NCBI RefSeq assembly: GCF_000427885.1
Contig: NZ_ATYW01000005.1
Span: 62,001-126,000, forward strand
Direction: 5' to 3'
From: Glycomyces tenuis DSM 44171
GTDB lineage: Bacteria; Actinomycetota; Actinomycetes; Mycobacteriales; Micromonosporaceae
Length of the DNA stretch: 64,000 bases
The position numbers and the translations under genes are program-made. The stretch's first letter is position 1; every line of letters begins with the position of its first letter. Positions 53,997 to 64,000 of this stretch are shown piece after piece. The notes under the pieces are model-generated. The model searched no databases, was not told where the DNA came from, and was given only the letters and a program-made list of their open reading frames with translations.

Positions 53997-54125
53997 ATGG
54001 ATCTCGACGACTACCGCGTGGTGATCACCGGAGCGGGACGCGACTTCGGCAGGAGCCTGGCGATCGGCCTCGCCGAGCTCGGGGCGGAGGTGTTCCTGTC
54101 GGCGCGGGACTTCGACGCCGCCTAG
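53997..54125 (+). pseudogene. truncated short-chain dehydrogenase N-terminus
   Basis: 42 residues: MDLDDYRVVITGAGRDFGRSL...AELGAEVFLSARDFDAA, the first beta-alpha-beta of an SDR Rossmann fold (TGxxxGxG-like), then a stop. The stop overlaps the deoA stop by 4 nt, so the rest of the SDR gene has been lost where deoA now lies. It has a fair ribosome site (GAGAGGA). Probably a rearrangement scar. Confidence 0.6.
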
Positions 54126-55396
54126 CCGAGGCGGTCGAGGACGATCGGGCCGCGCTCGACCGGCTCGGCGCCGACGCTCCACCGGCCTCGCAAGGTCTCC
54201 TTCGCCGCTTCGATGCGCTCGGGGGTGTCGGTGTGGAGCCGGAGCACCGGCTCCCCCACCTCGACCCGTTCGCCGACGGCCTTGAGGATCTCGACGCCGG
54301 CCCCTGCCTGCACCGACTGGCCTTGCCTGGTGCGGCCGGCGCCGAGACGCCATGCGGCGACGCCGACAGCATAAGCGTCCATGTCAACCACGAAGCCGCC
54401 GGTTTCGGCGGTGATCTCCTCGGTGTGGCGCGCGGTCGGCAGCGGGGCGTCGACGTCGCCGCCCTGGGCGGCGATCATCTTGCGCCAGGAGTCCATCGCG
54501 CGGCCGTCGGCGAGCGCGGCGGCCGGGTCCAGGCCCGGCCTGCCAGCGGCGTCGAGCATCTCGCGGGCGAGCGCGACGGTGAGCTCGACGACGTCGGACG
54601 GGCCGCCGCCCGCGAGGACCTCCAGCGACTCGCGCACTTCGAGGGCGTTGCCCGCGGTGCGCCCGAGCGGGACGCTCATGTCGGTCAGCAGCGCCCTGGT
54701 GTCGACGCCGTGGGCGCCGCCGAGGCGCACCATCGTCTCGGCGAGCTCCTTCGCCCGGTCGAAGTCCTTCATGAACGCGCCTGAGCCGACCTTGACGTCG
54801 AGGACGATCGCGTCGGCGCCTTCGGCGATCTTCTTGCTCATGATGGACGAGGCGATGAGCGGGATGGACTCCACCGTGGAGGTGGTGTCGCGCAGGGCGT
54901 AGAGCTTCCGGTCGGCCGGGGCGAGGTCGCCGGTGGCCGCGCACACGACCGCGCCGACCTCCTTCAGCTGCGCGACGATACCCGCCTCGTCGAGGTTCAC
55001 GTCGAAGCCGGGGATCGACTCGAGCTTGTCGAGGGTGCCGCCGGTGTGGCCGAGGCCCCGACCCGACAGCTGCGGGACGGCGACGCCGAACACGGCGACC
55101 AGCGGGGCGAGCGGGAGGGTGATCTTGTCGCCCACGCCGCCGGTGGAGTGCTTGTCGACGCACGGCCTGCCGACGCCGGACAGGTCGAGCGTCAGTCCTG
55201 AGCGGATCATCGCGGCGGTCCAGTCGGCGATCTCGCGAGGCGAGGCCCCGTTGAGGAAGATCGCCATGGCCAGGGCCGACATCTGCTCGTCGGCGACCTC
55301 GCCTCTCGTGTAGCCGTCGATGACCCAGTCGATCTGGTCGGTCGACAGCTCGCCCCCGTCCCGCTTGGTCCGGATGACGTCGACTGCGGTGATCAA
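54122..55396 (-). CDS. deoA: thymidine/pyrimidine nucleoside phosphorylase
   Basis: 424 residues, phosphorolysis of (deoxy)uridine or thymidine to base plus (deoxy)ribose 1-phosphate. Family blocks: SPREIADWTAAMIRSG, VDKHSTGGVGDKITLPLAP, VPQLSGRGLGHTGGTLDKLESIPG, KVGSGAFMKDFDRAKELA. The start is TTG 55396 with GAGGGA 7 nt upstream; the family N-terminus V-D-V-I-R-x-K-R-D-G-G supports it. Last gene of the nucleoside operon; its products feed deoC (at 7 kb) through a phosphopentomutase not seen here. Confidence 0.95.
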   Translation of the reverse strand: MITAVDVIRTKRDGGELSTDQIDWVIDGYTRGEVADEQMSALAMAIFLNGASPREIADWTAAMIRSGLTLDLSGVGRPCVDKHSTGGVGDKITLPLAPLVAVFGVAVPQLSGRGLGHTGGTLDKLESIPGFDVNLDEAGIVAQLKEVGAVVCAATGDLAPADRKLYALRDTTSTVESIPLIASSIMSKKIAEGADAIVLDVKVGSGAFMKDFDRAKELAETMVRLGGAHGVDTRALLTDMSVPLGRTAGNALEVRESLEVLAGGGPSDVVELTVALAREMLDAAGRPGLDPAAALADGRAMDSWRKMIAAQGGDVDAPLPTARHTEEITAETGGFVVDMDAYAVGVAAWRLGAGRTRQGQSVQAGAGVEILKAVGERVEVGEPVLRLHTDTPERIEAAKETLRGRWSVGAEPVERGPIVLDRLG

Positions 55397-55406
55397 GGCA
55401 TGTCCC

Positions 55407-55799
55407 TCACTCGTCGAGATGGTCCGGCCCGAAGGCGCCGGGGAGGAGCGTCTCCACGGCGACCGGTCCGGGTTCGGCGTCCACGAGGCAGGCGGGGCCG
55501 CCGTGCTCGTGGAGCAGCTGGCGGCACCGGCCGCACGGGGTGAGGGGTCGGCCGCGGCCGTCGACGCAGGCGACGGCCACGAGGCGCCCGCCGCCGGTGG
55601 CGGCGAGCTCGGAGACCATGCCGCATTCGGCGCACAGCGTCAGGCCGTAGGAGGCGTTCTCGACGTTGCACCCGGCCACGGTGCGGCCGTCGTCGACGAG
55701 CCCGGCGACGCCGACCGGGTAGTTCGAGTAGGGGACGTAGGCGCGGGCGGCCATCTCGACGGCCTTGGCGCGCAGCGCCGCCCAGTCGATGTCGGTCAT
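55407..55799 (-). CDS. cdd: cytidine deaminase
   Basis: 130 residues, zinc enzyme converting (deoxy)cytidine to (deoxy)uridine, feeding deoA. Motifs: RAYVPYSNYPVGVAGL, CNVENASYGLTLCAECGM (zinc Cys and catalytic Glu region), TPCGRCRQLLHEHG. The ATG at 55799 overlaps the permease stop (ATGA). Confidence 0.95.
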   Translation of the reverse strand: MTDIDWAALRAKAVEMAARAYVPYSNYPVGVAGLVDDGRTVAGCNVENASYGLTLCAECGMVSELAATGGGRLVAVACVDGRGRPLTPCGRCRQLLHEHGGPACLVDAEPGPVAVETLLPGAFGPDHLDE

Positions 55800-57091
55800 C
55801 ACTTGTCTCCCGGGTTGTACGGCACGCCGTCGGCGGCGGGCGCCTTGGCCCTGCCGATGAGCCCGGCGACGACGACGAGGGTCACGACGTAGGGCAGCAT
55901 CTGGAGGAAGGGGCCGGGCACGATGGAGTTCCCGGCGACGTCGAGGTATTCGGCCATCTGGCTGGCGAAGCCGAAGATGAGCGCCCCCGCGAGGACGCCG
56001 AGCGGGTTCCAGCGGCCGACGATCATGACCGCGAGGGCGACGAAGCCGAGCCCGGCGGTCATGTTCTTGGTGAACGCCAGGGAGTTCGCGAGCGTGAAGA
56101 ACGCGCCGCCGAAACCGGAGACGAGGCCGGCGGCGGTGACGTTCCAGAAGCGGAGCCGGTTGACGGCCACGCCCATGGAGTCGGCGGCGGCCGGGTGCTC
56201 GCCGACCGAGCGGGTGCGCAGGCCCCAGCGGGTGCGGAAGAGCAGGAACCACACGACGAACACGGCGACGAGCCCGACGTAGACGAAGATGTTCTGGGCG
56301 AACAGGACCGGCCCGACGAGGGGGATGTCGGCGAGGAAGCCGAGCCCGATGCCGTCCAGGGCGTTCGAGGGCACGCCGTAGGCGGAGTTGTAGCCCTCGG
56401 TCTTCTTCAGCTGGTCGTACATGAAGCTGGTGAAGCCGAGCGCGAGCAGGTTGAGGATGACGCCGACGACGACCTGGTTGACCTGGTACTTGGTGGACAG
56501 CATCGCCAGCAGCATCGTGGTGAGCGCCCCGGCGAGCATGGCGCCGAGCATGCCGGCGTAGACGTTGCCGGTGATGTTGGCGACCAGCACGCCGGTGAAG
56601 GCGCCCATGAGGAACTGGCCTTCGATGCCGATGTTGATCACGCCGGAGCGCTCGCAGACGACGCCCGAGAGCGCGCCGAAGATGAACGGCAGCGACAGGA
56701 ACACCGCCCCGGCGAGGATCGACTCGGCGCGGAAGACCATGCCCGGCTCGGAGACCGACCAGGAGATCAGGGCGAACACGATGGCGGCCACCGCGATCGC
56801 CGAGGCGAGTTTGAACAGCCCGCGCCGCAGGCCGAGGAGCATCCACGCTCCGCAGGCGGCCACGACCGCCGCCATGGCGATGACGGTGGGGAGGGTCGGC
56901 AGCGTCCAGCTGGCGTCGGTGAGCGTCCGGTCGAGCGTGAAGACGGTCTCGCGGTCGCCGCCGAGGAAGGCGAGCGCGCCCGCGGCGAGGAGGACGCCGA
57001 TGGCCGCGTAGACGATGCCCGCCTTGAGGTGGCGGACGACGGCCCTCTCGTCGACGTGCGCGGGGGCGGTGGCCTGCGTGTCCGTTGCCAT
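55799..57091 (-). CDS. nucleoside ABC transporter permease (second)
   Basis: 430 residues, about ten transmembrane helices; BmpA/RbsC-type permease fold with SGVVCERSGVINIGIEGQFLMGAF, GALTTMLLAML, NQVVVGVILNLLALG and a C-terminal FGFASQMAEYL. The NIGIEGQ motif is common to nucleoside/branched importers. ATG 57091; a GTG at 57100 would give a GTGA overlap with the first permease and is an equally possible start. Acts with the other permease and ATPase below. Confidence 0.93.
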   Translation of the reverse strand: MATDTQATAPAHVDERAVVRHLKAGIVYAAIGVLLAAGALAFLGGDRETVFTLDRTLTDASWTLPTLPTVIAMAAVVAACGAWMLLGLRRGLFKLASAIAVAAIVFALISWSVSEPGMVFRAESILAGAVFLSLPFIFGALSGVVCERSGVINIGIEGQFLMGAFTGVLVANITGNVYAGMLGAMLAGALTTMLLAMLSTKYQVNQVVVGVILNLLALGFTSFMYDQLKKTEGYNSAYGVPSNALDGIGLGFLADIPLVGPVLFAQNIFVYVGLVAVFVVWFLLFRTRWGLRTRSVGEHPAAADSMGVAVNRLRFWNVTAAGLVSGFGGAFFTLANSLAFTKNMTAGLGFVALAVMIVGRWNPLGVLAGALIFGFASQMAEYLDVAGNSIVPGPFLQMLPYVVTLVVVAGLIGRAKAPAADGVPYNPGDK

Positions 57092-57096
57092 GGGGC

Positions 57097-58369
57097 TCAC
57101 CAGCCTTTCGCTTCGAGGGTGACCAGGCCACCGCGCGGGGCGCGCAGCCGCAGGATCGCTTTCACCAGGGCCGGCGCGGCGATGAACAGCACGATGGTCG
57201 CCTGGAGCAGGGTCGACATGTCGACCGGCACGTCCGGCTGGGCGTCCAGGGCGCCGGCCTTGAGCGCGCCGAACAGCAGCGCGGCGGCGATGATGCCGCC
57301 GGGGTTGGCCCGGCCGAGCAGGGCGACGGTGATGCCGTCGAAGCCGTATTCGAGCGCGGTGTTGGTGGTGATGCCGCCCGAGCCGACGCCGAGGGTCAGC
57401 GCGGCCCCGGCGAGCCCGGCGAGGCCGCCGGCCACGCTCATGGTGGTGACGTAGGTGCGGCCGATGTTCATCCCGGCGGTGGAGGAGGCGTGCTCGTTGA
57501 AGCCGACGGCGCGGATGCGGTAGCCGAAGGTCGACTTCGACAGCAGCCACCACACGAAGACGGCGGCGGCGACGCCGATGAGGAGCGCGAGGTTGACGCG
57601 CAGGCCGTCGTCGACGAAGCCGAGGAGCAGCGGCAGGGACGCGGAGTCCTCGACGGGCTTGGTGACCAGTTCGGAGCGGGTCTCCGAGTGCATGAAGGAG
57701 GTGCCGATGGCCCACACCAGGAACAGCCCGGCGATGTTGTTGAGCATGATCGAGGAGATGACCTCGTGGGCGCCGGTGGTGGCCTTGAGGACGCCGGGGA
57801 CGGCGCCGAACGCGGCGCCCGCGACGGCTCCGGCGAGGACGGCCAGGGGGAGGTGGAGGATCGCCGGGAGGTTCAGGCTGAAGCCGACGATGAGCGCGCC
57901 GATCATGCCGAAGATCATCTGGCCCTGGGCGCCGATGTTGAACAGGCCCGCGCGGAAGGCGAGGCCGACGGCGAGGCCGGTGAAGATCAGCGGGGTGGCG
58001 TAGGTGAGGGTCTGGGAGATCGGGCGCAGCAGGTCGCCGATCTCGGCGGTGCCCGCGGCCATCCGGTCGATGGTGTTGAAGTTGAGGATCGCGCCCTCGA
58101 ACAGGGCGCGGTAGGAGTTCGAGACGACCTGCCAGGAGGCTTCGAGGGCGTCGGTGGGCCGGGAGAAGAAGTAGCTCCAGGTGCCGCGGACGGTCTCGTC
58201 GGAGACGATGAGGAGGATCGCTCCGATGAGGAAGGCCAGCAGCAGGGAGTAGACCGTGACCATGACCGAGTTCGCCTCGGTCAGGTACCGGCCGAAGAGG
58301 ACCATGAACGGGGGGCGCTTGTCGGGCCGCTCCCCCGCTTCGGGCGGTTCGGGAGTGGGCGTCGCGGTC

Positions 58370-58380
<11 letters not shown>
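57097..58380 (-). CDS. nucleoside ABC transporter permease (first)
   Basis: 427 residues with around nine transmembrane helices; same family as the second permease (TGLAVGLAFRAGLFNIGAQGQMIFG, HEVISSIMLNNIAGLFL, LEYGFDGITVALLGRANPGGIIAAALLFG). GTG 58380 is chosen because GGAGG lies 5 nt upstream and it overlaps the ATPase stop by 11 nt; an ATG at 58401 is an alternative. The Pro-rich N-terminus is cytosolic. Confidence 0.93.
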
Positions 58381-59992
<1,612 letters not shown>

Positions 59993-60013
59993 TTGGCGTC
60001 CTTCGGGTCCCGG

Positions 60014-61093
60014 CTAGGAGGCGGCGGGCGAGGACGGCGAGTTCAGCCCGAGCGACTCGTCGCCGTCGATGATGCGCTGCTGGATCTCTTCGAGCTCGGT
60101 CTTGGTCTCCTCGGAGACGGCGTCCTCGAACTCGTGGAACGGGGCGAGCGAGACGCCGCCGTTCTCGAGCGTGCCGGTGTAGGAGCCGCCGACCTCGCCG
60201 TCGTAGGCGGCCAGGACGGCGTCCTTGACGGCCACGGCCAGGCCCTTCTCGGCGCTGGAGAGGATCACCGAGCAGTCGTCGGGCAGGGACTCGCAGCCGT
60301 CGACGTCGACCCAGATGACGCTGACGCCCTCGTTCTCGCCGGCGGCGGTGACCGCGCCGGTGCCCGCGGGGCCCGCGACGGGGTGGATGATGTCGGCGCC
60401 CTGGGAGATGAAGGTCTCGCTCAGGCTCTTGCCGGCGGAGGTGTCCTCGAAGTCGTCGGTGAAGGTGCCCTCCTGGGATTCGGGGTCCCAGCCGAGGACC
60501 TGGACGTCGGTGCCCTTGGCCTCGTTGTGGTAGGCGACGCCCTGGACGAAGCCGTCCATGAAGATCGTCACCGGCGGGATCTTCGCGCCGCCCCAGGTGG
60601 CGACGGTGCCGGTCTCGGTCTGGGCGGCGGCGAGGTAGCCGGCCAGGAAGGCCGACTGGGCGGTGTCGAACTGGATCGAGTGGACGTTCTCGACCTCGGA
60701 GAAGCCGTCGACGGTCGCGAAGGGGATGTCGGGGTTGTTGGTGGCGGCGGTGTTGACGTTCTCGGTCATCAGGCCGCCGACGCCGACGATGAAGTCGCAG
60801 CCGTCGTCGACCCATGCCTGAAGGTTCGGGTCGTAGTCGGACTCGTTCGAGGACTCCTTGTAGTCAACGTCGATGTCGGGGTTCTCCTCGGCGGCGTCGT
60901 TCATGCCGGCCCAGGAGGACTCGTTGAAGGACTTGTCGTCGACGCCGCCGGAGTCGGTGACCATGCAAGCCTGGAACGAGGCCTCGGCGTCGTCGCCGGA
61001 GCCCTCTTCGGGGGCTTCGCCGCAAGCGGTGAGGGTGATCAGGCCCGTGGCGGCCACGCCCGCCAGGGCCAGCTTGTACGGCTTCACAGCCAT
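60014..61093 (-). CDS. BmpA-family nucleoside-binding lipoprotein
   Basis: 359 residues. Lipoprotein signal with lipobox LTAC (about residue 22), then the BmpA/PnrA fold: VTDSGGVDDKSFNESSWAGM, DFIVGVGGLMTENVNTAA, FVQGVAYHNEAKGT, IIHPVAGPAGTGAVTAAGE. It captures nucleosides outside the membrane for the ABC importer downstream. ATG 61093 with GAAGGAGA 6 nt upstream is chosen over the longer reading to 61126. First gene of the uptake operon; the promoter should lie at about 61120-61220. Confidence 0.94.
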   Translation of the reverse strand: MAVKPYKLALAGVAATGLITLTACGEAPEEGSGDDAEASFQACMVTDSGGVDDKSFNESSWAGMNDAAEENPDIDVDYKESSNESDYDPNLQAWVDDGCDFIVGVGGLMTENVNTAATNNPDIPFATVDGFSEVENVHSIQFDTAQSAFLAGYLAAAQTETGTVATWGGAKIPPVTIFMDGFVQGVAYHNEAKGTDVQVLGWDPESQEGTFTDDFEDTSAGKSLSETFISQGADIIHPVAGPAGTGAVTAAGENEGVSVIWVDVDGCESLPDDCSVILSSAEKGLAVAVKDAVLAAYDGEVGGSYTGTLENGGVSLAPFHEFEDAVSEETKTELEEIQQRIIDGDESLGLNSPSSPAAS

Positions 61094-61251
61094 CTTCGTC
61101 TCCTTCGACAGTTCAGGTGATCCCATCGCGCCTAATCATGGCCGCCGGGACCGTTCATTGACAGTCACTTTGATCAAGTCGTTATCGAAACATCCTATGA
61201 CTGAGACCACCTGCGAACAGGCGTTTCAGCCTCGTGCCGTTTCGATTGCGA

Positions 61252-61593
61252 TCACGACCAGAAGACGGCCACGCCGGCGGTCACCAGGGCCATGCCGCCG
61301 ATCGCCCAGAAGTGCCCGGGCGCGACGGTCTTGCGCTTCTTCCACCACGGGACGGCGATCATGACGGCCAGCAGCAGCGCGAGGAGGAACTTGACGCCGA
61401 GCTTGGCGTGGTTCGCGTCCTCCCCGGCCAGACCGTAGAGGACGATGCCGGTGGCCAGCTGCGCGGCGATGCCGTACAGCATCGCGGTGTTGATCTTGTA
61501 GCGCTTGGAGAGCCAGGCGGTGAACCAGCCGCCGACGACGGCGGCGAAACCGAGAAGGTGCAGGTAGCGCAGGAGCAGCTCGACGAAATCCAT
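61252..61593 (-). CDS. small integral membrane protein, 113 aa
   Basis: Four predicted transmembrane helices: YLHLLGFAAVVGGWFTAWL, LYGIAAQLATGIVLYGL, FLLALLLAVMIAVPWW and FWAIGGMALVTAGVAVFW. The positive cluster KKRKT is cytosolic. Family not identified with certainty; conserved in actinomycetes. ATG 61593. Confidence 0.8.
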   Translation of the reverse strand: MDFVELLLRYLHLLGFAAVVGGWFTAWLSKRYKINTAMLYGIAAQLATGIVLYGLAGEDANHAKLGVKFLLALLLAVMIAVPWWKKRKTVAPGHFWAIGGMALVTAGVAVFWS

Positions 61594-61675
61594 ACTCGGG
61601 AGTATCGCAGAGGGGCCCGCCCGGCTCGGCTCTGGCCGCCGCCGGACGGGCCGGGGTCCACAAGGACCGCGCCGC

Positions 61676-62846
<1,171 letters not shown>

Positions 62847-62860
<14 letters not shown>

Positions 62861-63818
62861 GCCGGTAGTACTCCCATGCGTCGGCGACCATGCGGTCGAG
62901 TGAGTCGCGGCTGGGCTTCCAGCCGAGTTCGTTCTCGGCCTTCTCCGAGGAGGCCACGAGTTCGGCGGGGTCGCCTGGGCGGCGGCCCTCGACGACGACG
63001 GGGAAGTCGGCGCCGGTGACGCGCTTGACGGTCTCGACGACCTCCTTGTTGGTGAAGCCGTTGCCGTTGCCGAGGTTGTAGATCTTGTGCTCGCCGGGCT
63101 CGGCGGCGCGCAGCGCGAGCAGGTGGGCGTCGGCGAGGTCGGCGACGTGGATGTAGTCGCGGACGCAGGTGCCGTCCTTGGTCGGGTAGTCGTCGCCGAA
63201 CAGCACCATGCGCTCGCGCTTCCCGGCGGCGGCCTCGAGCGCGATGGGGATGATGTGGGTCTCCGGCTCGTGGTTCTCGCCGTGCCAGACACCGCTGCGG
63301 TCCTCATAGGCGCCGACGACGTTGAAGTAGCGCAGGCTGACGGCGGCGAGGCCGTACGCGGTGGCCTCGGACTGGATCGCCATGTCGCTGGAGAGCTTCG
63401 TGGCCCCGTAGGTGGAGGTGGGGGCCTTGACGGCGTCCTCGCGGATCGGGATCTCGGTCGGGTCGCCGTAGACGGCCGCGGTGGAGGAGAACACGAGGGT
63501 CTTCACGTCCGCCTCGCGCATGGCCTCGAGCAGGGCGAAGGTCCCGGTGGTGTTGGCCTCCCAGTAGAGGCCGGGCTTCTGCATGGACTCGCCTGCGGCG
63601 ATGAGCCCGGCGAAGTGGAGCACCGCGTCGAAGGTGCCGTCGAGCACGTCGGCGGCGGCCTGGACGGGCCGCCGGACGAGCTCGGCTCCGGCGGGGACGC
63701 GCTCGGCGGCCCCGGTGGAGCAGTCGTCGAGGACGACGACCTCGTGCCCGTCTTCGAGCAGCATCGTGGCGACGATGGAGCCGATGTATCCGGCGCCGCC
63801 GGTGACGAGGTATTTCAC
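62847..63818 (-). CDS. galE: UDP-glucose 4-epimerase
   Basis: 323 residues. Rossmann fold VTGGAGYIGSIVATML, catalytic SSTAAVYGD and YGATKLSSD (Tyr-x3-Lys), CVRDYIHVADL, and PGDPAELVASSEKAENELGWKP. GTG 63818 overlaps the galT stop (GTGA). It interconverts UDP-galactose and UDP-glucose. Confidence 0.95.
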
Positions 63819-64000
63819 AGTGCATCCCTCAATATCTGCGCGGCCTTCTCGGGGCCGAGGTCGTTGACGAAACCGCCCATGACCGACTCCGAGGAGGCCA
63901 GGAACTTGACTTTGCCCGCCGCGCGGCGGGTGGAGACGATCTCGAGCCGCAGCCAGGCGAGGTCGCGGTGCTCGCCCACGGGCGCCTGGTGCCAGCCGGC
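63815..64000 (-). CDS. galT: galactose-1-phosphate uridylyltransferase, C-terminal part (5' end outside window)
   Basis: About 61 residues visible, from AGWHQAPVGEHRDLAWLRL to GGFVNDLGPEKAAQILRDAL, the end of GalT. It transfers UMP from UDP-glucose to galactose 1-phosphate. The gene continues past the right edge. Overlaps galE by GTGA. Confidence 0.85.
   Translation of the reverse strand, partial: AGWHQAPVGEHRDLAWLRLEIVSTRRAAGKVKFLASSESVMGGFVNDLGPEKAAQILRDAL

Overview
The window is chromosomal DNA from a high-GC actinobacterium (Actinomycetota). The GC-rich third codon positions, frequent GTG starts, an NIT-sensor/roadblock/DUF742/GTPase 'conservon', futalosine-route menaquinone genes, ResB/CcsB (system II) cytochrome c biogenesis and a glycogenic/galactose gene set all fit a filamentous soil actinomycete, perhaps near Glycomycetaceae/Micromonosporales (inference). 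No rRNA, tRNA, CRISPR array or intact insertion sequence was recognised.

Layout. 1-6.2 kb: a methylmalonyl-CoA mutase-type subunit running off the left edge, a membrane Ser/Thr kinase, a phosphohexomutase, then three small tandem ORFs that look like C-terminal tails of Rpn-type nuclease proteins without the nuclease. 6.2-10.3 kb: nucleotide salvage (upp, convergent with the Rpn tails; deoC followed by two overlapping aldehyde dehydrogenase genes, the second without catalytic residues). 10.3-17.1 kb: a membrane-anchored protein ending in a DNA/RNA non-specific endonuclease domain, a conserved acidic protein, and an IS110-transposase-like protein translationally coupled to a roadblock/LC7 protein. 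17.2-22.0 kb: a complete conservon (kinase, roadblock, DUF742, GTPase) on the minus strand. 22.5-24.1 kb: a decayed MHYT gene upstream of an intact one. 24.4-30.3 kb: a minus-strand operon hemL / histidine phosphatase / resA / ccdA / resB / ccsB, mostly joined by 4-nt stop-start overlaps. 30.5-38.6 kb: a cyclase-ATPase signalling protein, a lytic-transglycosylase-like protein, a double GNAT protein, a two-RCK channel-like protein, a secreted trypsin-like protease and an Asp-rich secreted protein. 39-48 kb: menaquinone genes mqnC, mqnA, mqnE with a flavin reductase, an HPr-like protein with Gln15, a zinc-ribbon protein and an NlpC/P60 hydrolase. 48-53.6 kb: a Fic-like protein, a frameshifted acetyl-CoA synthetase, an epoxide-hydrolase-like protein and an amidohydrolase. 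53.6-61.1 kb: a nucleoside uptake and breakdown operon (BmpA-type binding protein, ATPase, two permeases, cdd, deoA). 61.2-64 kb: a small membrane protein and the galactose operon galT-galE-galK, with galT running off the right edge.

How the genes work together. The BmpA-type ABC system imports nucleosides, Cdd deaminates cytidine, DeoA releases ribose phosphates, the phosphohexomutase-like enzyme may interconvert sugar phosphates, and DeoC plus the aldehyde dehydrogenase finish deoxyribose breakdown, while Upp recycles uracil. MqnA, MqnE and MqnC make menaquinone precursors and ResA/CcdA/ResB/CcsB assemble c-type cytochromes, so respiration is well represented.

The most unusual content is regulatory. 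An IS110-transposase-derived domain has been joined to the same C-terminal tail modules that end the neighbouring conservon sensor kinase, and is coupled to its own roadblock protein. A Crh-like HPr (Gln at position 15) lies between the futalosine genes. Two genes (acs and the zinc-ribbon gene) each carry an apparent single-base frameshift, which may be real or a sequencing error.
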